64,000 nt of DNA from Deinococcus sonorensis KR-87. GTDB taxonomy: Bacteria > Deinococcota > Deinococci > Deinococcales > Deinococcaceae. The stretch covers positions 1,641,501 through 1,705,500 of the forward strand of contig NZ_CP158299.1 in NCBI RefSeq assembly GCF_040256395.1. The letters are read 5' to 3'. Position numbers and translations under genes: made by a program. Position 1 is the stretch's first letter, and every line of letters begins with the position of its first letter. Shown one piece after another: positions 28,335 through 36,596 of this stretch. Below the pieces are notes generated by a model that worked only from the letters and a program-made list of their open reading frames with translations, had not been told where the DNA came from and searched no databases.

Positions 28335-30026
28335 ATGCTCGTTTCTGATGTGGTGCAGAGGGTACTGGCGCGGGAGCGCAGCCTTCTGGCGGACCTGCAG
28401 GCCTTTCTGAGCGCGCAGGGTGCGCCTCCGGAGGCGGTGCAGCACGCCCGTCAGGCGGTGGCGAATCTGGACGAGAGTTTCCTGCTGGTGGTGGTGGGTG
28501 AATTCAACGCTGGCAAGAGCAGTTTCGTGAATGCCCTGCTGGGTGACGCGGTCCTGCCTGAGGGTGTGACCCCCACCACCGACCGCATCTATGTGCTGCT
28601 GCACGGTGAACGCAGCGAGCCGGAAGCCACCCGTGACCCGTTCGTGGTGCGGCTGCGGGTGCCGCTGACCGTTTTGGACGGGGTGGCGCTGGTGGACACG
28701 CCCGGCACCAACGCGATCGTTCGGCAGCATCAGGTGCTGACCGAGGGCTTTCTGCCGCGTGCCGACCTGCTGCTGTTTCTCACCAGCGCCGACCGGCCGT
28801 TCACCGAGTCGGAGCGGCAGTTCCTGAGCCTGGCCGCCCGCTGGGGCCGCAGCGTGGTGATGGTGGTGAACAAGGCCGATCTGCTGGAGACGCCGCAGCA
28901 GCAGGAGGAGGTGCGCGCCTTCGTGGAGGCGGGGGCCCGGGCCGAACTGAACCTGACGCCACCGGTCTACCTGGTGTCGGCGCGGCGGGAGCAGCGTGGC
29001 GGCGACGAGGGGTTCCGGGCGCTGCGCGCCGCATTGCAGCAGCGGTTGGGCGAGACCGAACGCACCCGACTCAAGTTGCAGAGTCCGCTGGCCGCCGCCG
29101 CCGAGATCCTGGGCGGGGAGGAGCGGCGCGCCCAGGCGTCCCGTGATCTGCTGAGCAGCGACCTGGAGACCCTGCAGAGCCTGGAAGCGCAACGTGAGCG
29201 TCACCGCGAGACCATGCGCGGCGAGCTGGACGGCCAGTTGAACCGGGTGGGCCGCATCCTGAGCGAATTCGAGGTGCGGGCCGACAAGTTCATTGACGAG
29301 ACGCTGAGGCTGAGTCATTTCCGCGAGCTGGTCAACAGCCGCCTGCTGGAGCAGCGCTTCCGCGAACAGGCGGTGGGGGACCTACCGGAAGCGGTCGAGC
29401 GGCAGTTCGGGACCATGATCGACCGCTTCGTGGAGGCCAACCTGCACTTCTGGGAGGACGTGCAGGCGTTCCTGATCCGGCGCCAGCCGAGCGGCGAGAT
29501 CGCGCGGACCCGCTTTTCCTACGACCGTCACGCCCTGCTGGAGGGCATCGCCGGCAGCGCCAGCCGCCACATCGAGGAGGTGACCGAGTCGCAGCTGACC
29601 CGGCAACTGGCCAGCGACGCCGAGGAGGCCATGAAGGGCGTGATTGGCATCGGAGCGGGCGGGATCGGACTGGGCGTGATCGGGGCCGCCATCATGGGCA
29701 CGCTGGCCGCCGACGCCACCTTCATCTTCAGCGGGCTGGCCATCGGTAGCCTGGGCCTGCTGATCCTGCCGAGCAAGCGGCTGCAGACGCTGCGGCAGCT
29801 GCGCGTCAAGGTGGCCGAATTGCGCGAGTCGCTGGAGGCCATCGTGCGGCGCGAGTACGACCGCGAGCAGGAACGTGCCGACGCCCGGCTGCGCGACGCG
29901 ATGAGCCCCTTCACCCGTTTCATCGAGGGCGAGCAGCAGCGGCTACAGGATGCCCAGCGGCGCAGCAGTGAGCTGCGGCAGGAGCTGGACGCGCTGCAGA
30001 ACGAGGTGCGGCGGCTGCCCGGTTGA
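28335..30026 (+). CDS. bacterial dynamin-like GTPase
   Basis: The 563-residue protein has a dynamin-type GTPase domain: P-loop GEFNAGKSS, switch I TPTTDR, switch II LVDTPGTN, and the guanine-specificity motif VNKAD. Long helical stalk regions follow, rich in Arg and Glu. A hydrophobic paddle-like segment at about residues 435-480 (GVIGIGAGGIGLGVIGAAIMG...SLGLLIL) could insert into membrane. Such proteins remodel or protect membranes under stress or phage attack. ATG 28335 is chosen over GTG 28329 because TAAGCT (28323-28328) is 6 nt before the ATG. It is a single gene, not the tandem pair seen in many dynamin loci. Confidence 0.88.
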   Translation: MLVSDVVQRVLARERSLLADLQAFLSAQGAPPEAVQHARQAVANLDESFLLVVVGEFNAGKSSFVNALLGDAVLPEGVTPTTDRIYVLLHGERSEPEATRDPFVVRLRVPLTVLDGVALVDTPGTNAIVRQHQVLTEGFLPRADLLLFLTSADRPFTESERQFLSLAARWGRSVVMVVNKADLLETPQQQEEVRAFVEAGARAELNLTPPVYLVSARREQRGGDEGFRALRAALQQRLGETERTRLKLQSPLAAAAEILGGEERRAQASRDLLSSDLETLQSLEAQRERHRETMRGELDGQLNRVGRILSEFEVRADKFIDETLRLSHFRELVNSRLLEQRFREQAVGDLPEAVERQFGTMIDRFVEANLHFWEDVQAFLIRRQPSGEIARTRFSYDRHALLEGIAGSASRHIEEVTESQLTRQLASDAEEAMKGVIGIGAGGIGLGVIGAAIMGTLAADATFIFSGLAIGSLGLLILPSKRLQTLRQLRVKVAELRESLEAIVRREYDREQERADARLRDAMSPFTRFIEGEQQRLQDAQRRSSELRQELDALQNEVRRLPG

Positions 30027-30033
30027 AAGAACA

Positions 30034-30072
30034 AGCACAGCGCCCCCGCTGGTTAAGCGGGGGCGCTGTGCT
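30034..30072. terminator. 17-bp bidirectional terminator
   Basis: A perfect 17-bp stem, 30034-30050 with 30056-30072, surrounds a 5-nt loop between the convergent dynamin and DUF4384 genes. A/T-poor tails make it weaker than a classical terminator, but the stem is very stable. Confidence 0.75.
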
Positions 30073-30081
30073 GTGCAGACT

Positions 30082-31134
30082 TCAGCGGGTGGGGTTGATG
30101 GTGATGGTGCCGCTCTGGGTGACGTTGTAGACGTTGCTGAAGGTGCGGTAGCCGGGCGCGATGACCACGACTTCGTGGCTGCCCAGCGTGGTGGTGATGT
30201 TCAGACCGCCGTTCTGGATGGTGCCGACCTGCCGGCCGTCCAGGTACACCACCGCGCCGGTCACGCTGCTGCGCAGCGTCAGGGTGGCGCGGGCCGGGCG
30301 CACCGGCTGCACCGGGGCCGGCGCGGCCACGGCGGTGGGCTCCACGTTCACGTTCACCAGGGCGCCGGAGCGCACGCTGATGTTGCTCACGAAGTCGCTG
30401 TAGCCGGGGGTGGCCACGCGCAGCTGGTAGGTGCCGGGCTGCAGATTGGTGTAGGTGGTGTTCGCGGCGCCCACCTGACGGCCGTTCAGGTACACGATGC
30501 TGCCGGCCACGCTGCTGCCCACGAACAGGCTGCCGGTGGTGACCGCCTGGGCCGGGGCCACGTTGAAGAGCGCGGTGTCGGTCACCCAGCTGTTCTGAGG
30601 CAGCGGGTTGACCACGATGCTCAGCGCCTGGGCCAGCTGCTGCTGCCCCTCGACCTTGCCGGCGGCGAGCTGGCCGCCGTTCTGGCTCGCCTGGAACTCG
30701 GTGATCTGCGAGAGGTTCAGCTGCGTCTTGGAGGCCACGGCCAGCACCTTGTTCAGGCCGGCGGGCTCGTCCACGGTGAAGGTGAAGTTGTCACCGGCGG
30801 CCGGGAAGGTCTTGCTGGTGTTGGCCTTCAGGAAGTTGCCGCCGCTCGCGAACTTGTTCGGCAGAATCTGGGTGACCTTGCCGGTGCCGTCCAGGTTGAA
30901 CAGGTACACGTAGGCGTCCTGGTTGACCACCGTGGTGATCTTGATCGGGTCGCCCACCTGATAGTCAGGGGTCTGCTGGCCGCTGGTGTCGCGGTCCACG
31001 TACACGCGCACCACCAGGTTGCTGGGCGCGGGGTTCACGATGATGCTCTGGGCACTGATCTTGGGAGCTGCGGCGGCGACGCCCGGAATCAGGGCAGCGC
31101 TCAGGGCAGTGGACAACGTAAGGAGCTTCTTCAT
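30082..31134 (-). CDS. secreted DUF4384/PEGA-domain protein
   Basis: The 350-residue protein starts with a Sec signal peptide ([22 protein letters not shown]). Residues 40-190 form a DUF4384-like domain ([36 protein letters not shown]). Two PEGA-type beta repeats follow: [12 protein letters not shown]...[18 protein letters not shown] and [12 protein letters not shown]...[16 protein letters not shown]. This layout is common in Deinococcus envelope proteins. It should be exported and sit at or in the cell envelope. The ATG at 31134 has AGGAGG 8 nt upstream. Confidence 0.85.
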   Translation of the reverse strand: MKKLLTLSTALSAALIPGVAAAAPKISAQSIIVNPAPSNLVVRVYVDRDTSGQQTPDYQVGDPIKITTVVNQDAYVYLFNLDGTGKVTQILPNKFASGGNFLKANTSKTFPAAGDNFTFTVDEPAGLNKVLAVASKTQLNLSQITEFQASQNGGQLAAGKVEGQQQLAQALSIVVNPLPQNSWVTDTALFNVAPAQAVTTGSLFVGSSVAGSIVYLNGRQVGAANTTYTNLQPGTYQLRVATPGYSDFVSNISVRSGALVNVNVEPTAVAAPAPVQPVRPARATLTLRSSVTGAVVYLDGRQVGTIQNGGLNITTTLGSHEVVVIAPGYRTFSNVYNVTQSGTITINPTR

Positions 31135-31251
31135 GGGTGTTCCTCCTGGACTGCAGCCTACGTGGGGCCACTTGACGCGCCATGAGCAGAGCGCGAGAAA
31201 ACGTTTATGCCGGTTCAGGGCACGGTCAGAATCCCTGAGCATTCACAGGAC

Positions 31252-31283
31252 GCGCGCCAGCAGGGATGCCCCCGCTGGCGCGC
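31252..31283 (-). terminator. hairpin after the TM2 gene
   Basis: GCGCGCCAGC (31252-31261) pairs with 31274-31283, extended by three inner pairs after a mismatch. It lies just past the 3' end of the TM2 gene and upstream of the DUF4384 gene leader. There is no T tract, so confidence is moderate. Confidence 0.5.
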
Positions 31284-31296
31284 ATGCAGCCTGACA

Positions 31297-31803
31297 CTAC
31301 AGCCAGGGCTTCTTGCCCACCAGATACTCACGCTCGAAATCGGCGTCGGACTTGGTGAGGTACAGGATGCCCTCGATCAGCCCGACCACGCTCATGGCGA
31401 ACGGCAGCAGGAAGAACACCGCGCCCACGATGATCAGGCTGCCGATGATGCCCAGGAACCACCCGCCCAGCGTGACGGCCAGCATGATGATGCCCGCCTG
31501 GGTCTGGCCCAGATAGAACTTGTGAACGCCCAGGCTGCCCAGGAAGATGCCCAGCAGACCGGCAATCAGTTTGCGGCTGCTTACGTCGCTGGTGGCGGGG
31601 TGTGGGCCTGCGCTGCCCGCGGCCCCCATCTGGCTCCAGGGATCAGACGTCGGGCTGGCTGCGCCCGGCCCTTCCGGCCGCTTCTCGAAGCTGAGGCGAG
31701 GGCCGGTGGCGTCGGCCGGGGTGTGGGGCGTCTGGGGGGGCGTGACCTCATCGATCCAGCGCGGAGCGTCGGGGCGGCCTTGCGGATCCTTTGGATCGGT
31801 CAT
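31297..31803 (-). CDS. TM2 domain membrane protein
   Basis: The 168-residue protein has a Pro-rich cytoplasmic N-terminal half and a TM2 domain: SRKLIAGLLGIFLGSLGVHKFYLGQTQAGIIMLAVTLG, then a second pair of hydrophobic stretches and EGILYLTKSDADFEREYL. The function of TM2 proteins is unknown. ATG 31803 was chosen over TTG 31824 because GGAGGA lies about 8 nt upstream of it. The conserved core is entirely downstream of either start. Confidence 0.85.
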   Translation of the reverse strand: MTDPKDPQGRPDAPRWIDEVTPPQTPHTPADATGPRLSFEKRPEGPGAASPTSDPWSQMGAAGSAGPHPATSDVSSRKLIAGLLGIFLGSLGVHKFYLGQTQAGIIMLAVTLGGWFLGIIGSLIIVGAVFFLLPFAMSVVGLIEGILYLTKSDADFEREYLVGKKPWL

Positions 31804-31882
31804 GGAATGTTCCTCCAGCGACAAGTACGGCCTGGGCCGGCCAGAGGTTGCTGCCTGTTACTCTCGTGAGAATTGAGTAAAT

Positions 31883-32926
31883 TTATAGTGAAGCTGAATG
31901 TTCTGCACTTTCAGCGGATGACAGACGCTGCTGCAGGGTGGCCCAAACGGTTTCTATCCGCTGTTCTACGGTGCCGTGGAGCAGCACATACGGAACGCCG
32001 CGCGTCTGCAGGTCCTGAAGGATGAACGCCTGCTGCACCGACCGCACTGCCTTGTTGCTGCGCCAGCCGTCCTGCTCGAACGGCAGGTCGTCGGCGCAGA
32101 CGAACGTGTGGGTGTAGCGTGTCCGGCAGGCCTCTGCCAGGGCATGCAGTTCCGGGAGGGCGGTGCCGGTCAGCAGATAGCTCCACATCAGGGTGGTGGC
32201 GGCATGCGTATCGCTGAACACGTAACGGTGCGCCTTGCGGCTGGTGGCCGCCTCCTGTTCCAGCGCCCGGTGCCCGAGGGCAATCTCCAGAAAGTGGTCG
32301 GGCGTCAGCTGGCCGTCCTCGCGCTCGTACACGTCTCGGCCGTACTCGCGCACCGCCACCGTTCCGAACGCCTCGCCCAGGGCGGCCGTCAGGGTGCTCT
32401 TGCCGGTGCTTTCAGCCCCCAGGATCACCACCCGCTCCAGAAAGTGCGCGTAGACCAGCGGATTCAGGAGGTGACGAAGGCCATGGGGATCGGCCCGCAG
32501 CGCGGTACCGGAAACGGGCACCTGCCGCCGGGCCGGATCCACCGACCGGTGGGTGGCGCCCAGGGCGGCGGCCAGCCCGTCGCCGTAGCCCTCCGAGCTG
32601 AACACAGCGTCCGGCCGGACCTGCCACCTGGAGAGTATCGTCTGACAGTAAGCGAAATGCTCCTGGCTGCCGGCGCTGTCCAGCGGCGGATTCGGAGCGT
32701 CCGGCAGCAGGTGCAGCTGCGGGTACAGGTGCGCCGGAAACACCTGCCGCAGCCAGCCGCGTCGCAGGGGAGACGGCATGTGGGGAAAGTCGGGCCGGGC
32801 GTAGCACCACACGCTGACCTGCTCGCACTGCTCCAGCGATGTGCGGATCAGCAGCTCATGACCGTGGTGCAGCGGCGCAAACTTGCCCACGATCAGACCG
32901 TGCCGGAAGGGAAGCGGCTCAGGCAA
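31883..32926 (-). CDS. nadR: bifunctional NMN adenylyltransferase / nicotinamide riboside kinase
   Basis: The N-terminal half is an NMN adenylyltransferase (VGKFAPLHHGHELLI with HHGH, and PVSGTALR). The C-terminal half is a ribosylnicotinamide kinase (LGAESTGKST Walker A, VREYGRDVYE). The HTH repressor domain of enterobacterial NadR is absent, so at 347 residues it is enzymatic only. It converts riboside imported by PnuC to NMN and then NAD+. The TTG start overlaps the pnuC end by 8 nt. It is the last gene of the NAD operon, so the cell has two NMN adenylyltransferase domains from one transcript. Confidence 0.93.
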   Translation of the reverse strand: MPEPLPFRHGLIVGKFAPLHHGHELLIRTSLEQCEQVSVWCYARPDFPHMPSPLRRGWLRQVFPAHLYPQLHLLPDAPNPPLDSAGSQEHFAYCQTILSRWQVRPDAVFSSEGYGDGLAAALGATHRSVDPARRQVPVSGTALRADPHGLRHLLNPLVYAHFLERVVILGAESTGKSTLTAALGEAFGTVAVREYGRDVYEREDGQLTPDHFLEIALGHRALEQEAATSRKAHRYVFSDTHAATTLMWSYLLTGTALPELHALAEACRTRYTHTFVCADDLPFEQDGWRSNKAVRSVQQAFILQDLQTRGVPYVLLHGTVEQRIETVWATLQQRLSSAESAEHSASL

Positions 32927-33518
32927 GGGCCGCTCCCTGCGCCTGGGCGCGGTCGTCGCGGCGCCATTGCTGCCAGCCGTAGACGCTCATGGCCGCCAGC
33001 ACGAACTGCAGCCCGAACAGCATCCAGTAGGCGGTATGCCAGAAGTACACCGCCTGGACGGCGTTCACCACAATCCACACCGGCCACGACCAGCTCCAGC
33101 GCCGGGTGGTGGCGAAGTTGGCCACCAGCGCCAGCGCGACCGACGCGAACTGCACCCAGTTCCAGACGGCCGAAAAGTCGGTGACCAGCACGGTGTACCC
33201 GAAGATCAGCAGGCTGGCCACCCAGGTCACCCCGTACCACAGCGGCTCGTTGAAGGTCAGTTCGCCCCGGTCGCGGCGCTCCTCCAGATTCCACAGGTAC
33301 AGGCCGTGCAGCCCGAACAGCAGGTAACACACCTGCAGCCCGGCCAGCATCCACTGGCTGCCGCCCACGAACAGCAGGAAGTACGGCAGCAGGCTGGCGT
33401 TGCTCCAGTGCCAGTAGCTGCGGCGTTTGGCGAACAGCGCGTACAGGCTGACCAGCACGCACAGGCCCCCGGAGAGGTCAAGCAGCCAGGAGGGGAGGGC
33501 GCTGAGCAGGGCGTTCAC
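32919..33518 (-). CDS. pnuC: nicotinamide riboside transporter
   Basis: The 199-residue protein has about seven membrane helices and PnuC signatures: SNASLLPYFLLF, QVCYLLFGLHGLYLWN, and the C-terminal WIVVNAVQAVYFW. It facilitates entry of nicotinamide riboside, which NadR phosphorylates and traps. The GTG start overlaps the stop of the NADAR gene (GTGA), and its own stop lies inside nadR, so transport and phosphorylation are translationally linked. Confidence 0.92.
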   Translation of the reverse strand: MNALLSALPSWLLDLSGGLCVLVSLYALFAKRRSYWHWSNASLLPYFLLFVGGSQWMLAGLQVCYLLFGLHGLYLWNLEERRDRGELTFNEPLWYGVTWVASLLIFGYTVLVTDFSAVWNWVQFASVALALVANFATTRRWSWSWPVWIVVNAVQAVYFWHTAYWMLFGLQFVLAAMSVYGWQQWRRDDRAQAQGAALA

Positions 33519-33964
33519 TGCTCGTCCTTCAGCTGGGCCCGCAGCTCCATCAGCAGTTCGCCCAGGCGGTTGCGCCCGCTGCCATCCCCGCCATCGGCCC
33601 AGTACCGGTCGTTGACGGTGTGCTCGATCAGCTCGGCGTCGCCGGTCGAGAGCAGCAGCGCCCTCAACTCGGGGTGCTGCGTGAACTTGGCATGCAGCGC
33701 CCGCCGCATCACGTCGTCCTTGACCGCTTCCCAGTCGGGGCGCAGTGGAAGGTCACGGCGGCGGCCCATCTGGGCGGCCTGCATCGGACGCGGCTGCTGC
33801 CGCACCTCCTCGGCAAACGGAGTGCCCACGAACTTCTGCGCCTGGAAGTAATGCTCGGACGTGGGCCAGCGCTGGCCGTCCAGCTCCAGCGGGTGGCGGC
33901 TGAAGTTGCTGAACTCGCCGTACGGCTGGTCGAGGTTGTAGAAGCGGATGGGGGGAGGGGTCAT
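33515..33964 (-). CDS. NADAR domain protein (YbiA-like), putative ADP-ribose N-glycosidase
   Basis: The 149 residues form one NADAR domain: IRFYNLDQPYGEFSNFSRHPL, then WPTSEHYFQAQKF, MGRRRDLPLRPDW, VMRRALHAKF, HTVNDRYWADGGDGSGRNRLGELLM. Enzymes of this family cut N-glycosidic bonds; some remove ADP-ribose from guanine bases and others act on riboflavin intermediates. Next to NAD+ salvage and ADP-ribosylglycohydrolase genes, ADP-ribose removal is the more likely role. ATG 33964 is favoured over ATG 33970 because GGAG then has proper 7-nt spacing. Confidence 0.88.
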   Translation of the reverse strand: MTPPPIRFYNLDQPYGEFSNFSRHPLELDGQRWPTSEHYFQAQKFVGTPFAEEVRQQPRPMQAAQMGRRRDLPLRPDWEAVKDDVMRRALHAKFTQHPELRALLLSTGDAELIEHTVNDRYWADGGDGSGRNRLGELLMELRAQLKDEQ

Positions 33965-33990
33965 GGGCATGCTCCTTCAGGTCAGAGAGG

Positions 33991-34638
33991 TCACTCCCGG
34001 TGCAGGCGGCTCAGGACCGCCACCTGCTGGGCGAGCGGAGTGAGTTGCCAGACGGGGGTGGACGCGGCAGGCTCAGCCCACGGCTCCGCAGGCGCCTGCG
34101 CCCGGGTCAACAGCCCCAGCTGCTGCAGGCCCAGCAGCGCCGCCGTGAACTCCTGGCGGGTCAGCCCCGCGACCGTGATCGGGCTGCCTACCGCCAATCC
34201 GTCTGCATATGGATCTATGGGGTCGAGCAGGGCGAACAGGCCTGTGAATGCCCGCAACTCTCGCTCCGACAGCCCCTCGATGATGCGCATGGTCTGAACC
34301 CTGTCCAGCCTGGGCGGCGGGAAGCTCAGGGCGCACCCGGCCAGGGCGCGGGCGATGAACCGCAGTTTGTATTCAGACTCGGCCACCTCCGCAGCCCGCA
34401 GCGCCTGCATCACATTGGCCGTAAAAGCGTCCGAGCGGAGGTGGTCGTGGTCCAGCTGGACGGTGCCGTTCTCGATGAGCTGCTGGAGCAGGCTCACCTC
34501 GAGCTGGAGCGCCTGCTCCAGCAGCTCGATTTTTCGCTGACTGGCGGCGATGGACGCGCCCTGCAGCACCGTGGCCGGAATGTTGACGCCTGGAATGGCG
34601 GACAGTACCGGCAGCAGGCGCTCCAGCTGCTGGCTCAC
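33991..34638 (-). CDS. unknown protein within the NAD+/ADP-ribose operon
   Basis: I do not recognise this 215-residue protein. The N-terminal third is helical and amphipathic with heptad character (SQRKIELLEQALQLEVSLLQQLIENG). A middle part (AAEVAESEYKLRFIARALAG) and an acidic C-terminal domain (GLSERELRAFTGLFALLDPIDPYADG, LTRQEFTAALLGLQQLGLL) look like helical bundles that could bind protein. There is no signal peptide, and the short hydrophobic patch (AALLGLQQLGLL) is not membrane-spanning. GTG 34638 overlaps the nadV stop (GTGA), so it is coupled to NAMPT synthesis. A regulator or adaptor is possible but unproven. Confidence 0.75.
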   Translation of the reverse strand: MSQQLERLLPVLSAIPGVNIPATVLQGASIAASQRKIELLEQALQLEVSLLQQLIENGTVQLDHDHLRSDAFTANVMQALRAAEVAESEYKLRFIARALAGCALSFPPPRLDRVQTMRIIEGLSERELRAFTGLFALLDPIDPYADGLAVGSPITVAGLTRQEFTAALLGLQQLGLLTRAQAPAEPWAEPAASTPVWQLTPLAQQVAVLSRLHRE

Positions 34639-36020
34639 GCGCGGCCCCGCACGTCCTCCAGCGTGTCGCGCACCAGCAGCTCGCCGTCGCGGTACACGGT
34701 CCGCAGCACCGAATCCGGGTAGGCCGTGTCGAAGTCCTGATACTGCCGGGTCACGAAGCGGGGCCCTTCCTTTACCAGGTCCAGCACCCCGTCCTTGCTG
34801 CGCTTGCCCGGGTCGGTGACCGGGTCCTTGTAGATCGGCTGGTACTGGCCCCCGATCAGCGCGGCGCTGGCCTTGTAGGCGAACTTCTGGGTGTCGCGGT
34901 TCACCTGCTGCAGCAGCGCTCCGCCCATCCCGAACGACACATTCTCGGCCGAGTAGCCGTCGCCGATCACGTTCGCCAGGATCTCGCGGATGCTGTCCTC
35001 GTCGATGCCGTCGCCCTGGATCACCCGCACGTGCCGCAGCACCCGGTAGCCCTTGCTGTTCACGTCGCTGCCGAACTTGGCGTCCAGCGCCCGTATCGAC
35101 ATCCGCACCATCGCGGCAGGATCGCCACTGTCCGGGCGCACCACCAGGGTCGCGCCGCTCTCCTCGACCTCGCGGCGCAGCGTCTCGCCCCAGTGGACGT
35201 TGATGGCGTGCTTCAGGTCGTAGCTGTCGCTCACCACCGCGAACACGGCACCCGGCTTGCCGAAGGTCCGGACCAGATTGCGGTAGGCGTCCACCTCGTG
35301 CGGCTTGCCCCAGCTGGTCACGGTGCTGTGCTCGGCGGCCGGAATGCTGTAGCCGGCCATCTCGGCGCCGTAGTGGTTGCGCGCCACCCGCAGCGCTTCC
35401 AGCGTGTCGCTGCCCATGAAGTTGGTCAGGTGCGCCAGCCCGCCCAGCCCGGCGCTCTCGCGGCTGCTCACGCCCCGCGACCCGAAGTCGTGCAGCTTGA
35501 ATGGCAGTTCCTCGGCGGCGCGGTCGCTGGTCTGTTCCAGCGCCTCCCGGATGATCTGCTTCAGAAAGTAGCTCTGGGTGGCGACCGTGGTGGGGTACCA
35601 CACCCGCATCAGCATCGTCTCGAACCAGCCCACCAGCCACGGCAGCTCGGGGTCGGTGTTGGTGACGGTCATCAGGACGTTGTGGGTGGGGACCAGCGTG
35701 CCTTCCGGTACCGCCCGGATCTCCAGCGGCAGCCGCCCGCCGTGGTGCTCCACCACCCGCCGCCACCCCTCGGTGGGGAACGGCTCGCCGTGCGCCTCGA
35801 TCACGGCCCGGGCCTCCTCCACCTCCTCCAGCGTCACCCGGTGGGTCAGGTAGCGGTTCAGGATGTACTGCAGTCCGAAGAAGCGGGTGGCCGGGTACTT
35901 GCCGCCGCGCGACTCCAGGTAGCTGAACAGCCGCTCGGTGTGCGGCGGGTACTGCAGGAAGTGGCTGGCCTTGTAGCTGTCGGTGTCCAGAATCAGGTTG
36001 GTGTCGTGCAACAGTGTCAT
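34635..36020 (-). CDS. nadV: nicotinamide phosphoribosyltransferase
   Basis: The 461-residue enzyme is a NAMPT/NadV: ILDTDSYKASHFLQYPP at the start, ESRGG, HDFGSRGVSSRESAGLGG, IPAAEHSTVTSWGKPHE, VVRPDSGDP with the PRPP loop region, GDGID and FGMGGALLQQVNRDT, FAYKAS. It joins nicotinamide and PRPP to NMN in one step, bypassing nicotinamidase. A-rich AAAGGAG lies ahead of the ATG. In the operon it supplies NMN to the two adenylyltransferases, while PnuC/NadR handle the riboside. Confidence 0.95.
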   Translation of the reverse strand: MTLLHDTNLILDTDSYKASHFLQYPPHTERLFSYLESRGGKYPATRFFGLQYILNRYLTHRVTLEEVEEARAVIEAHGEPFPTEGWRRVVEHHGGRLPLEIRAVPEGTLVPTHNVLMTVTNTDPELPWLVGWFETMLMRVWYPTTVATQSYFLKQIIREALEQTSDRAAEELPFKLHDFGSRGVSSRESAGLGGLAHLTNFMGSDTLEALRVARNHYGAEMAGYSIPAAEHSTVTSWGKPHEVDAYRNLVRTFGKPGAVFAVVSDSYDLKHAINVHWGETLRREVEESGATLVVRPDSGDPAAMVRMSIRALDAKFGSDVNSKGYRVLRHVRVIQGDGIDEDSIREILANVIGDGYSAENVSFGMGGALLQQVNRDTQKFAYKASAALIGGQYQPIYKDPVTDPGKRSKDGVLDLVKEGPRFVTRQYQDFDTAYPDSVLRTVYRDGELLVRDTLEDVRGRA

Positions 36021-36047
36021 GGGAACTCAACTCCTTTGAAGGGTGGA

Positions 36048-36596
36048 TCAGGCGTTCAGGCGAGCGGCATAGGTGCGAACGAACTGTGGCTGGTCCGCCT
36101 CGACCGCGCCGGGGCGGAAGGAACGGACGGTGCGGATGGCTTCGTCCGGGTTGGGCTGACCGGCGCGGATCAGCAGACAGGCGGCCAGTGTCCCGGAGCG
36201 GCCCAGCCCGCCCAGGCAGTGAACGACCACCCGCTGGCCGTCCTGCAGCCGGGTGTGCAGCTGTTCCACCAGGGCCGCGAAGGCGTCCGGATCCGCCGGC
36301 ACGCTCACGTCCGGAATCGGGAAGGCGAGCGTGTTCAGGCCCGCCCTGTGCGCCTCGGCGGGGTAGGCCGCCATCCCCCAGCGGCGCTGCTCGTCCGCTT
36401 CCATCAGGTTGACCAGCAGGGTCACGTCTTCCTGTTTCAGGGCGGCAAAATCGGTGCCGAGGTCGCGCTCGTGCCGCAGCTTCGGGGCCTGACCCTGCTT
36501 GCCCGGCGCGATGGTCAGGCCCAGCTGTCCGGGCCAGGGGGCGGCGATCCAGCTCACCTTCAGCGGATTGTTGAGGCTGGTGCTGATGGTAGTCAT
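36048..36596 (-). CDS. dual-specificity/tyrosine phosphatase-like protein
   Basis: The 182-residue protein has a Cys-phosphatase signature VVVHCLGGLGRSGT (Cx5R) at about residue 125, with a preceding general-acid-type loop IPDVSVPAD. Its WIAAPWPGQLGLTIAPG start is typical of the CDKN3-like/DSP subgroup. It removes phosphate from protein or a small phospho-ligand. Lying between nadV and an ADP-ribosylglycohydrolase, it might act on a phosphorylated ADP-ribose or nucleotide intermediate rather than on protein, but this is inference. Its ATG overlaps the upstream stop (ATGA). Confidence 0.85.
   Translation of the reverse strand: MTTISTSLNNPLKVSWIAAPWPGQLGLTIAPGKQGQAPKLRHERDLGTDFAALKQEDVTLLVNLMEADEQRRWGMAAYPAEAHRAGLNTLAFPIPDVSVPADPDAFAALVEQLHTRLQDGQRVVVHCLGGLGRSGTLAACLLIRAGQPNPDEAIRTVRSFRPGAVEADQPQFVRTYAARLNA

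Noticed and set aside
31135..31296. Radiation/desiccation response motif upstream of the DUF4384 gene
   Set aside because: I looked for the known palindromic TTATGTCATTGACATAA-like motif here and around alaS and dps; no convincing match is present.
33991..36030. A 679-codon open frame spanning the unknown gene and nadV
   Set aside because: Its upstream part is a shifted reading of nadV with Arg/Gly/Ala-rich, non-homologous translation. Only the last 215 codons, from GTG 34638, form a sensible protein.
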